Shown: positions 25,132 to 33,408 of the stretch, piece after piece | Layout of the letters: every line of letters begins with the position of its first letter | Numbering within the stretch: position 1 is the stretch's first letter | NCBI GenBank assembly: GCA_947371955.1 | Contig: CANBRQ010000012.1 | Span: 1 to 47,407 of the forward strand | Direction: 5' to 3' | Length of the DNA: 47,407 nucleotides | Source: Paracoccaceae bacterium | Lineage (GTDB): Bacteria > Pseudomonadota > Alphaproteobacteria > Rhodobacterales > Rhodobacteraceae | The notes under the pieces: generated by a model | The model's database searches: none | Seen by the model: the letters and a program-made list of their open reading frames with translations, nothing else | Told to the model about the DNA's origin: nothing | Position numbers and translations under genes: made by a program

Positions 25132-25342
25132 CGGAAATCTCCAGTTTGCTGCGGGAGTGGCCGGTTCAGGCCGGGTCCCTGGGGGTTCGAACCGATCCAT
25201 CAGCGGACCGATTGCGAGGAAATTGCCTCAGTCACGCCAAAAGGGGAAATGCCACCTGCCAATGCTTTCAATGCTCTGCGGCTATGATCCGCGTGCCTTG
25301 ATGCCTATCGTGCATGGAACTCATGCCAGTCAGGGTCTTTAA

Positions 25343-26026
25343 ATGCGGCGCGAATTGTCTGATGATGACGGTATGAAAACCCCCGCCCCCCTTGCCCCGC
25401 GCCTTGATGCCTGCCGTTCGCTTCCGGGCGCCTGGCTGGCCAGTTACGATGCCATGATAGACCGTCTGAAGGCCTCGGATGCCTTGGCGGGCGCTCCGGG
25501 CGTCGGGGATCCGGCGCCGGACTTCGCCCTGCCGGATGCCTTTGGCAGGTTGCAGAGACTCAGCGACCTTCTGGCCGGGGGCCCGGCCGTGCTCAGCTTC
25601 AACAGGGGTAGCTGGTGCCCCTATTGCGTCGAAGAAATCGGCGCATGGGCCGAGAACCGCGATGCCCTGATCGAGGCCGGCGGGCGGCTGATCATCGTAA
25701 CGCCCGAGACCGGAGGGCGCCTGTCCGCGCTGGCCGAGATCGCGGGGGACGGGGTCGTTGTCCTGTGCGATCCCGACCTTGGCGTAGCACTGCGCTACGG
25801 GCTGGCCTTTCCGGTCGGGCCCGTGATCCTGCAGCAATTCTTGGAAGATGGCTTCAGTCTGGCCGAGGCCTACGGGTCAGGCAACGGGTTCCTGCCCGCT
25901 CCGGCCACGTATCTGCTGGACCGGGCGCGGCAGGTGCATTTCGCCTTCGTCGACCCCGATTTTCATCACAGGGCAGAACCCGCCGCCGTGCTGGAGGCAT
26001 TGTCCGCCATGACAAGGCCCGCGTGA
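25343..26026 (+). CDS. Peroxiredoxin-like protein (AhpC/TSA family)
   Basis: 227 residues. The thioredoxin-fold core starts at GDPAPDFALPDAFGRLQRLSD and carries the active-site region NRGSWCPYCVEE; a CPYC pair in the peroxiredoxin position suggests a 1-Cys or atypical peroxiredoxin or a thiol-disulfide enzyme. No signal peptide is visible, so it is probably cytosolic. ATG 25343 is used, but Met11 (25373) is possible. It is divergent from the Met-rich protein operon, and its last 61 bases overlap the end of the convergent LysR gene. The setting among methionine sulfoxide reductases supports a role in peroxide defence. Confidence 0.85.
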   Translation: MRRELSDDDGMKTPAPLAPRLDACRSLPGAWLASYDAMIDRLKASDALAGAPGVGDPAPDFALPDAFGRLQRLSDLLAGGPAVLSFNRGSWCPYCVEEIGAWAENRDALIEAGGRLIIVTPETGGRLSALAEIAGDGVVVLCDPDLGVALRYGLAFPVGPVILQQFLEDGFSLAEAYGSGNGFLPAPATYLLDRARQVHFAFVDPDFHHRAEPAAVLEALSAMTRPA

Positions 26027-26913
26027 TCGGCGCCCGCGCCGGTGTCCTGCCAGTTGCGTGTGCGGGCGGCCCGCAGGAATGCGTCTGCCGCCCGTCCGCG
26101 CCGTCGCCCAGCCACCGCGCACAACACGACCGGCAGGCATAGGCGGCAATCCTTGAAGCTGACAGTCTCCAGACCGGGCGCAGTCGTGCCCGCTGGCACA
26201 ATGGCATGGCCAAGCTCTATCGCCACCAGACGAAGAGCATGGACCCGGCTTTCGACCCGGTGCCGGAAGTTGACCGCCAGCCCCATCTCGGCGGTGGCCG
26301 ATCGCCAAAGGGCAGCCGCCTCGTCATCGCAATCGATCCAGGGCTCGGCGGTCACCTCTGACATGGCAAGCGGCCCCCGGTTGGCCAGCCGGTGCCCTTC
26401 GCACATTGCCATCTCATAACGCTGCTCGAACAGCGGCCAGATTTCCAGCCGGTCATGCGCCTGATCCGGGCGGGCGATGATCATCAGGTCAATGCCGCCC
26501 TTCAGGGCAAGCTCGATGATCTGCTCTGACGTGCCACGGCGCAAGTCAATCGTCAACGCGGGCAGGGTCTTGGCCAGCGACGCAAGGATCTGATCCAGCA
26601 CGGGCGAGCCGAGCCCATTGGCGATGCCGATCACCAGCGTTGTTACCTCGGCCCGGCCAATGCTGGACGCAAGCGAGGTTGCGGCCTCTGCCGCCTCGTA
26701 GGTTTGCTCCAGATGCGGCAGCACCATGCGCCCCAATTCCGTCAGATGGGTCAGGGCACGTTCGCGGTTGAACAGGGCGCCGCCGAACTCGTCCTCCAGC
26801 TTCTGGATGGCGCGGGTCAGCGAGGGCTGCGTCACGTTGCACTGATCGGCAGCGCGGGTGAAGTTCAGCGTCCGCGTCACCGCCAGAAAGTATTTGATCT
26901 GGTGCATTTCCAT
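25966..26913 (-). CDS. LysR-family transcriptional regulator
   Basis: The start MEMHQIKYFLAVTRTLNF (ATG 26913) is chosen because the LysR winged HTH begins directly. The HTH reads FTRAADQCNVTQPSLTRAIQ, followed by the linker helix and a type II periplasmic-binding-like effector domain (ending near FLRAARTRNW), about 315 residues in all. The C-terminal 30 residues (DTGAGADHAGLVMAD and onward) look like extension through an eroded end and overlap the convergent peroxiredoxin gene by 61 bases. No divergent target is adjacent; the MsrA operon lies upstream on the same strand behind a hairpin. By position it may control the peroxiredoxin, Met-rich or Msr genes, which is inference. An OxyR identity is not supported by what I can see. 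Confidence 0.9.
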   Translation of the reverse strand: MEMHQIKYFLAVTRTLNFTRAADQCNVTQPSLTRAIQKLEDEFGGALFNRERALTHLTELGRMVLPHLEQTYEAAEAATSLASSIGRAEVTTLVIGIANGLGSPVLDQILASLAKTLPALTIDLRRGTSEQIIELALKGGIDLMIIARPDQAHDRLEIWPLFEQRYEMAMCEGHRLANRGPLAMSEVTAEPWIDCDDEAAALWRSATAEMGLAVNFRHRVESRVHALRLVAIELGHAIVPAGTTAPGLETVSFKDCRLCLPVVLCAVAGRRRGRAADAFLRAARTRNWQDTGAGADHAGLVMADNASSTAAGSAL

Positions 26914-26964
26914 GGCGTTTGCAGGATGTCCCAGCGTGGCTGTGCCACAGTGATGTTTCAGTTT

Positions 26965-26997
26965 GCCCAAGGGGTCAACCGACCTGATCCCTTGGGC
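26965..26997 (-). terminator. Hairpin after msrA
   Basis: GCCCAAGGG (26965-26973) and CCCTTGGGC (26989-26997) form a perfect 9-base stem with a 15-base loop, between the msrA stop and the lysR start. On the minus strand no T-run follows; on the plus strand TTTT occurs about 7 bases later. It probably ends the msrB-ccdA/thioredoxin-msrA transcript. Confidence 0.55.
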
Positions 26998-27023
26998 GCT
27001 AGGCTTTTCATCCCGGTGGGGCG

Positions 27024-27755
27024 TCAGTGCATGACCAGAACGGGTTTCGCCCGATAATCGGCCGGGAAAAGCTTCTGCAAATCCGCCACCTTGGGCAGAT
27101 CATTGTACGCGATGTAGGGATAGGACGGGTTCAGCGTCAGAAAGTCCTGATGGTAGTCCTCGGCCTGATAAAACTTCGCCCCCGGCTCGACCTTGGTGAC
27201 GATCGGCCCGCCAAACACCTTGGCCGCGTCAAGCTGCGCGATATAGGCCGTGGCAATGCTGGCTTGGGCCGCACTGGTCGCAAAGATGGCCGAGCGATAC
27301 TGCGTGCCGTGGTCCGGCCCTTGATAGTTCAGCGTGGTCGGGTCGGCCACGACCGAGAAGAAGATTTGCAGCAGATGGCCATAGGTGACCTTGGACGGAT
27401 CATAGATGATTTTGACTGCCTCGGCATGTCCGGTGCTGCCGGTGCTGACCATCTCGTAGCTCGGGTTCTTGTCTGTCCCGCCGGCATAGCCCGAAGTGGC
27501 GCTGACGACGCCGGTAACGTGCTGGAACACGCCCTGCACGCCCCAGAAGCAGCCGCCGGCGAAGATGGCGGTTTCGGTCCCGGATTTGGCGGCCTCGTCG
27601 ATGGCCGGTGCGGGAATTGCGATACCTTCGCCGGCAAAGCTTGCGCTGGTCGGCAGCAGCAGGGCACTGCCCATCAGGGCCGCGACTGCCACCGCCACCA
27701 GGGCAGCCCGGCGGCCGAAACGCGGTTTGGACTGTTCGGTCAGGTGCTTGATCAT
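27024..27755 (-). CDS. msrA: Peptide methionine-S-sulfoxide reductase, exported
   Basis: 243 residues. The N-terminus has basic residues and one hydrophobic stretch (AALVAVAVAALMGSALLL) ending near ASFAG, an export signal or signal anchor. The catalytic domain begins at TAIFAGGCFWG with nucleophile Cys69; further marks are GYAGG, GHAEAVKIIYDP, FFSVVADPTTLNYQGPDHG and YRSAIF. The enzyme reduces methionine-S-sulfoxide in proteins. The recycling Cys expected near the C-terminus is not seen, so thioredoxin recycling may differ from the three-Cys enzymes. The ribosome-binding site AAGGACA is good. It is the last gene of msrB, ccdA-thioredoxin, msrA, so the membrane thiol carrier should reduce both Msr enzymes in the periplasm. 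Confidence 0.95.
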   Translation of the reverse strand: MIKHLTEQSKPRFGRRAALVAVAVAALMGSALLLPTSASFAGEGIAIPAPAIDEAAKSGTETAIFAGGCFWGVQGVFQHVTGVVSATSGYAGGTDKNPSYEMVSTGSTGHAEAVKIIYDPSKVTYGHLLQIFFSVVADPTTLNYQGPDHGTQYRSAIFATSAAQASIATAYIAQLDAAKVFGGPIVTKVEPGAKFYQAEDYHQDFLTLNPSYPYIAYNDLPKVADLQKLFPADYRAKPVLVMH

Positions 27756-27808
27756 GGTGATGTCCTTTGGATCGGGTTGAAAGGTCGCAGAAAGGGCCGC
27801 CCTTTGTC

Positions 27809-29083
27809 TTACATGGCGGCCTTGTCATGCTCGGCCAGCAGTTGCTCGATGACCTGTTCGGACTGGTCATAAGCACCCTCGCCGAAGTGGTGAAAGCGGA
27901 CGCGGCCCTCGGCGTCGATGAAATAGTTGGCGGGCCAGTAGTGGTTGGCGAACTGGCGCCAAATATTGTAGTCATTGTCCAAAGCCACGGGAAAGGTGAT
28001 CCCCAGATCGGCCACCGCCTTCGCGACATTGGCCGGGTCTTTTTCATAGGCGAATTCAGGGGCATGGACGCCGATCACCACCAGGCCCCGGTCGGCATAC
28101 TTCGCGGCCCAGTCCTTGACATGGGGCAGGGCGTGCTGGCAGTTGATGCAACCGAAGGTCCAGAAGTCCACCAGCACGACCTTGCCCTTCAACTGCGTCA
28201 GGCTGAGCGGGGGCGAGTTCAGCCACTCAACCGCGCCGTCCAGACCGGGCACCGTCGGCTCAACCGGCAGATCAAGCGCTACCTTCTGCGCCTTGATGCG
28301 GATCGCCATGGTGTCAGCGGCTGCAGGGGTTTGCATGTTTTCGCTGTTCGAAGCAGGGGCCGCCTCGATGATTTGATCCAGCAACCGCTGCTCCAGCGCC
28401 GATGTGCCGGCATAGGACGCCTGCGCCAGAAGCCGGGTGTCGACGCCAAAGCCGATGGCAAGGGTAGCCAGAATGACCGCACCACCCAGACCCCGCCGCA
28501 ACCACTCTGCTGCGCCAAGGGTGCGTTTCATCACCTGAAACACTTTCCCGCCCACCAGAAGCGCCAGCGCCAGCGAGGTTGCAGCCCCTAAGGCATAGGC
28601 CAGCAGCAGCAGGCTCGTGCCAAGGTTGGCACCGTTCAGCGCGGCTCCGGTCAGGATCAACCCCAGCACCGGCCCGGCACAGGGCGCCCACAGCAGACCG
28701 GTGGCCACGCCCAGCAGAACGGAGGCACCAACTTCGGACCAGCCTGCCTGATCCGCCCTTTGCGACAGCCGCACGCCAAGCGCCACCACCGGACGTGAAG
28801 CCCTTTCGGCCAGCGAGGGCAGAAGCAGGATCAGCCCGAACCCTGCCAGCACCACCAGTGCGATGGCGCGGCCATATTGATTGGCAGTGATGGCCCAACC
28901 GCCTCCGACAGCGGCCAAAGTTGCCACAGCGGCGAAGGTTGCCGCCATCCCAGCCAGCATCGGCAGGGTGCTTTTCAGAAACGACTGCCCCGCCCGGGCA
29001 AAGACGAAGGGCAGTACGGGCAGGATGCAGGGGCTGGCTATGGTCAGCACACCGCCAAGATAAGCCAGAAGAAGCAACAGCAT
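27809..29083 (-). CDS. CcdA-thioredoxin fusion (DipZ-like thiol-disulfide transporter)
   Basis: 424 residues. The N-terminal part (about 1-235) is a CcdA/DsbD-beta type membrane domain with about six helices and the paired redox cysteines in IASPCILPVLPF and LLWAPCAGPVLG. The C-terminal part (about 270-420) is a periplasmic thioredoxin-like domain with active site TFGCINCQHALPH and a TlpA/DipZ-type core (VVIGVHAPEF). Such proteins carry electrons from cytosolic thioredoxin to periplasmic partners. Compared with typical DipZ proteins it lacks the C-terminal carbohydrate-binding-like extension. Its place between msrB and msrA on one strand indicates that these two reductases are its clients. 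Confidence 0.92.
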   Translation of the reverse strand: MLLLLLAYLGGVLTIASPCILPVLPFVFARAGQSFLKSTLPMLAGMAATFAAVATLAAVGGGWAITANQYGRAIALVVLAGFGLILLLPSLAERASRPVVALGVRLSQRADQAGWSEVGASVLLGVATGLLWAPCAGPVLGLILTGAALNGANLGTSLLLLAYALGAATSLALALLVGGKVFQVMKRTLGAAEWLRRGLGGAVILATLAIGFGVDTRLLAQASYAGTSALEQRLLDQIIEAAPASNSENMQTPAAADTMAIRIKAQKVALDLPVEPTVPGLDGAVEWLNSPPLSLTQLKGKVVLVDFWTFGCINCQHALPHVKDWAAKYADRGLVVIGVHAPEFAYEKDPANVAKAVADLGITFPVALDNDYNIWRQFANHYWPANYFIDAEGRVRFHHFGEGAYDQSEQVIEQLLAEHDKAAM

Positions 29084-29107
29084 TGCAGGGTCCTTTCTGG
29101 CGCGGGA

Positions 29108-29593
29108 TCAGGCAGCGTGGAAGGTCATGGCGACCCCGTCCATGCAGTAGCGCAGCCCCGTCGGCTGCGGCCCATCGGTGAAGACATGGCCCAGATGCCC
29201 GCCGCAGCGGCTGCAATGCACCTCGGTCCGGACACTCAGCAACGAGCGGTCTTCGGTGGTGCCCACCGCACCCTCCAAAGGCTGCCAGAAGCTGGGCCAG
29301 CCGGTGCCGCTGTCGAACTTGGTGTCCGAGGCATAAAGCGCCAGATCACAGCCGGCGCATGCGAAAATGCCCTTCCGATGCTCGTCCAGCAGGGGGCTGG
29401 TGAAGGGCCGCTCGGTGCCTTGCTGGCGAAGGACCTTGAACTGCGCGGGCGTCAGAAGCTTGCGCCATTCGGCTTCGGTATGGGTCACGGCAAAGACCTC
29501 ACCAGCCTGCGCGCTGTTGCCGGCAAAGCCGAACCGGGCGGCGACGCTTCCCAGTATCAGGGTGGTCAGGATGGAACGGCGGGGCATCGACAT
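29108..29593 (-). CDS. msrB: Peptide methionine-R-sulfoxide reductase, exported
   Basis: 161 residues. The N-terminus MSMPRRSILTTLILG is twin-arginine-like with a hydrophobic stretch, predicting export. The MsrB domain has both zinc CxxC pairs (CAGC and CSRC), the FDSGTGWPSFW motif, and a catalytic cysteine at about Cys150 in RYCMDGVAMTF, in place of the more common RYCINSASL ending. It reduces methionine-R-sulfoxide in proteins. It is the first gene of the operon with the CcdA-thioredoxin and MsrA genes, a split version of the exported trifunctional PilB/MsrAB arrangement. The promoter should lie in 29594-29881. Confidence 0.95.
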   Translation of the reverse strand: MSMPRRSILTTLILGSVAARFGFAGNSAQAGEVFAVTHTEAEWRKLLTPAQFKVLRQQGTERPFTSPLLDEHRKGIFACAGCDLALYASDTKFDSGTGWPSFWQPLEGAVGTTEDRSLLSVRTEVHCSRCGGHLGHVFTDGPQPTGLRYCMDGVAMTFHAA

Positions 29594-29881
29594 GGCCTAT
29601 CTCCTCCAGTTGGGTCCCGAGGCTTTCGGGTGTTTCACGGTTCAGCCAAGTGCCGCCTTCTGTGCTGCACTGGCCGGGGCCGGATTGGCATCCGGTCCTC
29701 GGGCAGTCCATTCGAAGAGGATAGCCGCTTGTTACGCCGCTCACGTTTTGGTGTTCGGCCGCTTGGTCGCATGTCGCGGCCCTGATGCAGGGCAGGGCGC
29801 TTTCGGATGACGTCTCTCATACGGAAAGGGCGACCAGGGGGCGACTTGGCCCCTGCCGATCAAATCAAGGGGGTTCAAGTC
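29594..29881. other. Divergent promoter region, msrB and PPK2
   Basis: About 288 bases between two divergent genes. Two short palindromes are visible: CCCGA/TCGGG near 29613 and CCGGAT-TGGC-ATCCGG at 29680-29695. Either could be an operator, but both are short and GC-rich and may be chance. AAGGGGG near 29868 is the probable ribosome-binding site for the gene at 29882. Confidence 0.35.
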
Positions 29882-30763
29882 ATGCGTGCGGCAGATTTCA
29901 TCGTCAAACCGGGGGAACTGCTGTCGCTGGCCAAGCGACCCACCCGGATCGACCCGCTGTGCCAATCGAAGCGCGATTACGATGCGGTGTTTCATCAGCA
30001 GATGAAGCGGCTCAACAAGCGGCAAATGCTGCAGTACGCCTCCAACCAGCATGCCATCCTGTTGATCTTTCAGGCGATGGATGCGGCGGGCAAAGACAGT
30101 GCGATCCGCCATGTCATGTCGGGCGTCAATCCGCAGGGCTGCCAGGTCTTCAGCTATCAGCACCCCAGCGCCGCCGAATTGCAGCACGACTTCCTGTGGC
30201 GCACGACGCAGGATCTGCCAGCGCGCGGCCGCATCGGCATCTTCAACCGGTCGTACTATGAAGAAGTGCTGATTGTCCGCGTGCATCCCGAACTTCTGCA
30301 GGCCGAGGCCCTCGCCGAACCTTTGCGCGACGCCGAGGCGTTCTGGCAGCAACGCTTCCACTCGATTGCCGAGATGGAACATCACCTCAGCATCAATGGA
30401 ACCCATATCGTCAAGATCTTCCTGCATCTGTCCAAGGAGGAGCAGCGCAAGCGCTTCCTGGACCGGATCGACGATCCGACCAAGAACTGGAAGTTCAGCG
30501 CCGCTGACATGACCGAACGCGGGTTCTGGGACAGCTATCAAGCCACCTATGAGGCATGTATCGCCGCAACCACCACCGCCGAGGCGCCGTGGTACGTCGT
30601 GCCTGCAGACCACAAGAAGACGGCGCATCTGATCGTGTCGCAGATCTTGCTGGAAACCTATGACGGGCTCGACATGCACTATCCGGTCCTCAGCGCCGCG
30701 CATATGGCGGAACTGGCGGCGATCCGCGCCCTGCTTGACCCAGCCCCGGTCGTCGCAGCATAG
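29882..30763 (+). CDS. ppk2: Polyphosphate kinase 2 family (PPK2)
   Basis: The start [17 protein letters not shown] (ATG 29882) is preferred because AAGGGGG precedes it at a good distance; an in-frame upstream extension lacks conserved features. The 293-residue length is typical of one-domain PPK2 enzymes. Motifs are Walker A-like [20 protein letters not shown], lid-region [20 protein letters not shown] and catalytic [24 protein letters not shown]. The order and length are those of class III PPK2, which phosphorylate AMP and ADP with polyphosphate. It is cytosolic. It is not in an obvious operon: the next gene starts 163 bases later and the Msr operon is divergent. Confidence 0.93.
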   Translation: MRAADFIVKPGELLSLAKRPTRIDPLCQSKRDYDAVFHQQMKRLNKRQMLQYASNQHAILLIFQAMDAAGKDSAIRHVMSGVNPQGCQVFSYQHPSAAELQHDFLWRTTQDLPARGRIGIFNRSYYEEVLIVRVHPELLQAEALAEPLRDAEAFWQQRFHSIAEMEHHLSINGTHIVKIFLHLSKEEQRKRFLDRIDDPTKNWKFSAADMTERGFWDSYQATYEACIAATTTAEAPWYVVPADHKKTAHLIVSQILLETYDGLDMHYPVLSAAHMAELAAIRALLDPAPVVAA

Positions 30764-30871
30764 CGGTTGCGGCCATGCCCAGGCGGCAAAGTCCCGCCCG
30801 GCCCCGGGGGGCCAACCGGATCAGAAGGGCAGGGGGCTCGGGCAACTTTGCGCCGCATGGACCGGGGCCCC

Positions 30872-30884
30872 GCTATGCAATAGC
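30872..30884. promoter_or_regulatory. Palindrome GCTAT-GCA-ATAGC upstream of the amidohydrolase
   Basis: A perfect 5-3-5 palindrome at 30872-30884, 42 bases before the amidohydrolase ATG. It sits inside a larger self-complementary frame (GCCCC before, GGGGC after). It is a candidate operator for an unknown regulator of the three-gene hydrolase cassette; a 5' leader hairpin is the alternative. Confidence 0.35.
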
Positions 30885-30926
30885 ATTCTTCGGGGCAAAG
30901 CTGCTGACCATCTGAAAGGGGACATC

Positions 30927-32057
30927 ATGCATGATCTGGTGCTGACGGGAGGCCGGGTTATCGACCCGTCGCAGGGGATCGACCAGATCATGGATGTGGC
31001 CTTCGCGGGCGGCAAGGTGGCGGCCTTAGGCGCGGGCCTCTCCGGTCGCCAGCAGCGGGATTGCCGCGGGTTGATCGTGACTCCGGGCCTGATCGACCTG
31101 CACACCCATGTGTATTGGGGCGGCACTTCGCTTGGGGTGGATGCCGATGCCTACTCTCGCCAATCGGCTGTGACCACAGCCGTGGATACCGGCAGCGCTG
31201 GCCCGGGGAACTTTGCCGGCTTCCGCGCCCATGTGATCGAGCGTGCCCGCGCCCGGGTGCTGGCCTATCTGCACGTGTCATTCGCCGGGATTTATGCCTT
31301 CTCGCGCACGATCATGGTGGGCGAAAGTCAAGACATGCGCCTGATGGCGGCACGTGAGGCAGTGGAGGTGGCGCGGGCCAATCCCGATCTCATCATCGGT
31401 ATCAAGGTACGGGTCGGACGCCATGCCAGCGGAGAGTCGGGGATTCAGCCGCTGGATGTGGCGCTGGACGTGGCCGATGCAACAGGCCTGCCGCTGATGG
31501 TGCACATCGACGAGCCGCCGCCGACCTATGCTGATGTGGTGGACCGGTTGCGCAAGGGTGACGTGCTGACCCATTGCTTCCGCCCCTTCCCGAATGCGCC
31601 CTGCCATGCCGATGGCCGCGTGCGCGCCTCGGTTCTGGCGGCGCGGGCGCGGGGGGTCTTGTTTGATATCGGCCATGGCATGGGCTCGTTTTCTTGGGAC
31701 ACCGCGCGGAAGATGGCGGCGGCGGGGTTCTGGCCGGATACGATATCTTCCGACGTCCATGCCATGTGCATCGAAGGCCCGGCCTGGGATCTGATGCGGA
31801 CGATGACCAAGTTTCTGGCCCTTGGCCTGCCGCTGGGCGAGGTTGTGGCCCGGACCACCGTTAACGCAGCCCGTGCCCTGCGACGGCCCGATCTGGGTAC
31901 GCTGACCCCAGGTGCCACCGGGGACGCCAGCATCGTGGCACTGGCAGACCATCCCATAGGGCTGGAGGACGTGCTGGGTGAGGTGGTGCCTTATCCCCAG
32001 CGCCTGACGCCCAAAGGCATGGTGATCGGCGGTGCATGGGAGGCTGCGGGCACATGA
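30927..32057 (+). CDS. Amidohydrolase/deacetylase-family metalloenzyme
   Basis: The start MHDLVLTGGRVIDPSQGID (ATG 30927) follows a GAAAGGGG ribosome-binding site; the longer open frame upstream is not protein-like. The 376-residue product has the amidohydrolase layout: beta-sandwich start, VTPGLIDLHTHVYWGG with the HxH metal site, IGIKVRVGRH with a lysine placed for carbamylation, VHIDEPP and THCF with further metal histidines, and the final Asp in SSDVHAM. This pattern resembles the dihydroorotase-like D-amino-acid or N-acyl deacetylase branch. Substrate is uncertain. The stop overlaps the next gene start (ATGA), so the neighbour is translated with it. Confidence 0.88.
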   Translation: MHDLVLTGGRVIDPSQGIDQIMDVAFAGGKVAALGAGLSGRQQRDCRGLIVTPGLIDLHTHVYWGGTSLGVDADAYSRQSAVTTAVDTGSAGPGNFAGFRAHVIERARARVLAYLHVSFAGIYAFSRTIMVGESQDMRLMAAREAVEVARANPDLIIGIKVRVGRHASGESGIQPLDVALDVADATGLPLMVHIDEPPPTYADVVDRLRKGDVLTHCFRPFPNAPCHADGRVRASVLAARARGVLFDIGHGMGSFSWDTARKMAAAGFWPDTISSDVHAMCIEGPAWDLMRTMTKFLALGLPLGEVVARTTVNAARALRRPDLGTLTPGATGDASIVALADHPIGLEDVLGEVVPYPQRLTPKGMVIGGAWEAAGT

Positions 32058-33232
32058 CCGAAGTTTCCGTTTGGGCCTATCCTTGGGACCTGCACGATCT
32101 GGGCCTTCCGGATGTCACGGCCACACTGGCCTGGGTGGGTGCGGGGATGATCAGCCTTGCCACATCCTATCACGCCGGGCGCTTCCTGCAGCCGGGCAAT
32201 CCCAGGCGCCGCGTCTATTTCCCTCAGGATGGCACGGTCTATTACAAAGTGGACGCCTCCCGCTGGGTGGGCGCCGAGATCGTCCCCTTGCAAGCCGATA
32301 TCGTGGCGACCGAGGGCGACATGTTGGCAGCTCTTGTTGCGCAGCGCTCGGCGGGCGGGCCTTCGGTCAGTTGCTGGACAGTCTGCCTGCACAACACGCG
32401 GCTTGGCATGCTGCACCCGGACCATGCGCTGAGGACCGCGCATGGCGACCCGCAGTATTACGGCCTCTGCCCCTCCAGCCCAGCCGCGCGCGCCTATGTC
32501 GTGCGGATGGTGGAAGAGATCGCCACCCGCTATCACCCCGACCGGATCGAGCTGGAAAGCCCTGATTTTATGGGATTTTCCCATGGTTTCCACCACGAAA
32601 AAGACGGGCTGCCCGTGCTGCCCGAGGATGATTTCCTGCTGGGCCTGTGCTTTTGTCCCCACTGCCTGGCCCGCGCCAAAGCGGCAGGAGTGGATGGCGC
32701 AGCGGCGCAGTCCGCCGTGGTGGCCTTGCTGGACGCAGCTTTTGCCCGTGAGGTGCCCGAGGCGCAGTTCCCTGATTTTCCGGCGCTTGGCCTCGACGCC
32801 TTTGCCGGGAGTCCGGCGCTGCACGATTACCTCGTGTGGCGGCGCGAGCCTGTGACCTCGCTGGTGGCTGAGATCAAGGCGGTGGTGCCAAAGGGCGTCC
32901 GGCTATTGCTGATCGACTATGAAGGATCATGGTGGGGCGGGGTCGATCCTGCCGCCTTGGCACCTGTCGTCGATGGCTTCCTCTATTGCCTCTATATCAC
33001 GCCGGTTGATCGCATTGCCGGCCTGATGTCACAGGCCCGCTACCTGCTGGGCCCGCAGAAGTCCCTGATCGCCGGGTTTCAACTCTTCCATCCCAATGTG
33101 AAAGACCGCGCTGATCTGCAGGCTCGGGTCGCTGCGGCACGCCCCTGTGTCGACGGCCTCAATTTCTACAACCTCGGCCTCGTGCCGCCCAAGCGGCTGG
33201 ACTGGATCAGGACGGCTCTGGCCGCGGGCTAG
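32054..33232 (+). CDS. Conserved-looking protein of unknown function, probable TIM-barrel hydrolase
   Basis: 392 residues from ATG 32054, coupled to the amidohydrolase by an ATGA overlap. I do not recognise a named family. The chain opens VSVWAYPWDLHDLGLPDV and GMISLATSYHAGRFLQPG, which looks like the first strands of a (beta/alpha)8 barrel. Candidate active-site acids are in PDRIELESPDFMGFSH and LLIDYEGSWWGG. A cysteine cluster, LCFCPHCLARAKAAGVD, recalls the CxxC loop of some glycoside-hydrolase-like barrels. No signal peptide is seen. With an amidohydrolase before it and a serine hydrolase after it, it may act on a modified sugar or amide compound; this is inference from context only. Confidence 0.8.
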   Translation: MTEVSVWAYPWDLHDLGLPDVTATLAWVGAGMISLATSYHAGRFLQPGNPRRRVYFPQDGTVYYKVDASRWVGAEIVPLQADIVATEGDMLAALVAQRSAGGPSVSCWTVCLHNTRLGMLHPDHALRTAHGDPQYYGLCPSSPAARAYVVRMVEEIATRYHPDRIELESPDFMGFSHGFHHEKDGLPVLPEDDFLLGLCFCPHCLARAKAAGVDGAAAQSAVVALLDAAFAREVPEAQFPDFPALGLDAFAGSPALHDYLVWRREPVTSLVAEIKAVVPKGVRLLLIDYEGSWWGGVDPAALAPVVDGFLYCLYITPVDRIAGLMSQARYLLGPQKSLIAGFQLFHPNVKDRADLQARVAAARPCVDGLNFYNLGLVPPKRLDWIRTALAAG

Positions 33233-33408
33233 GCCATTCAATGACGGGAATCCCCAGCTGAGCAACGAAGCGCAGCCCGATTCAGCCGATCTGGCAGGAC
33301 GAATTTCGGTGAATCTTCCCAACCAGAGCTCATGTCGCAAGTGTGCTTGAAATTCCTGCGGAACCGGGACAGCCTTGGGCCATTCCGTCTGCACAAGGGG
33401 CCCATGCG

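Noticed and set aside
25966-26913. OxyR identity for the LysR regulator
   Set aside because: Neighbouring redox genes are suggestive, but I could not identify the redox Cys pair in the expected context.
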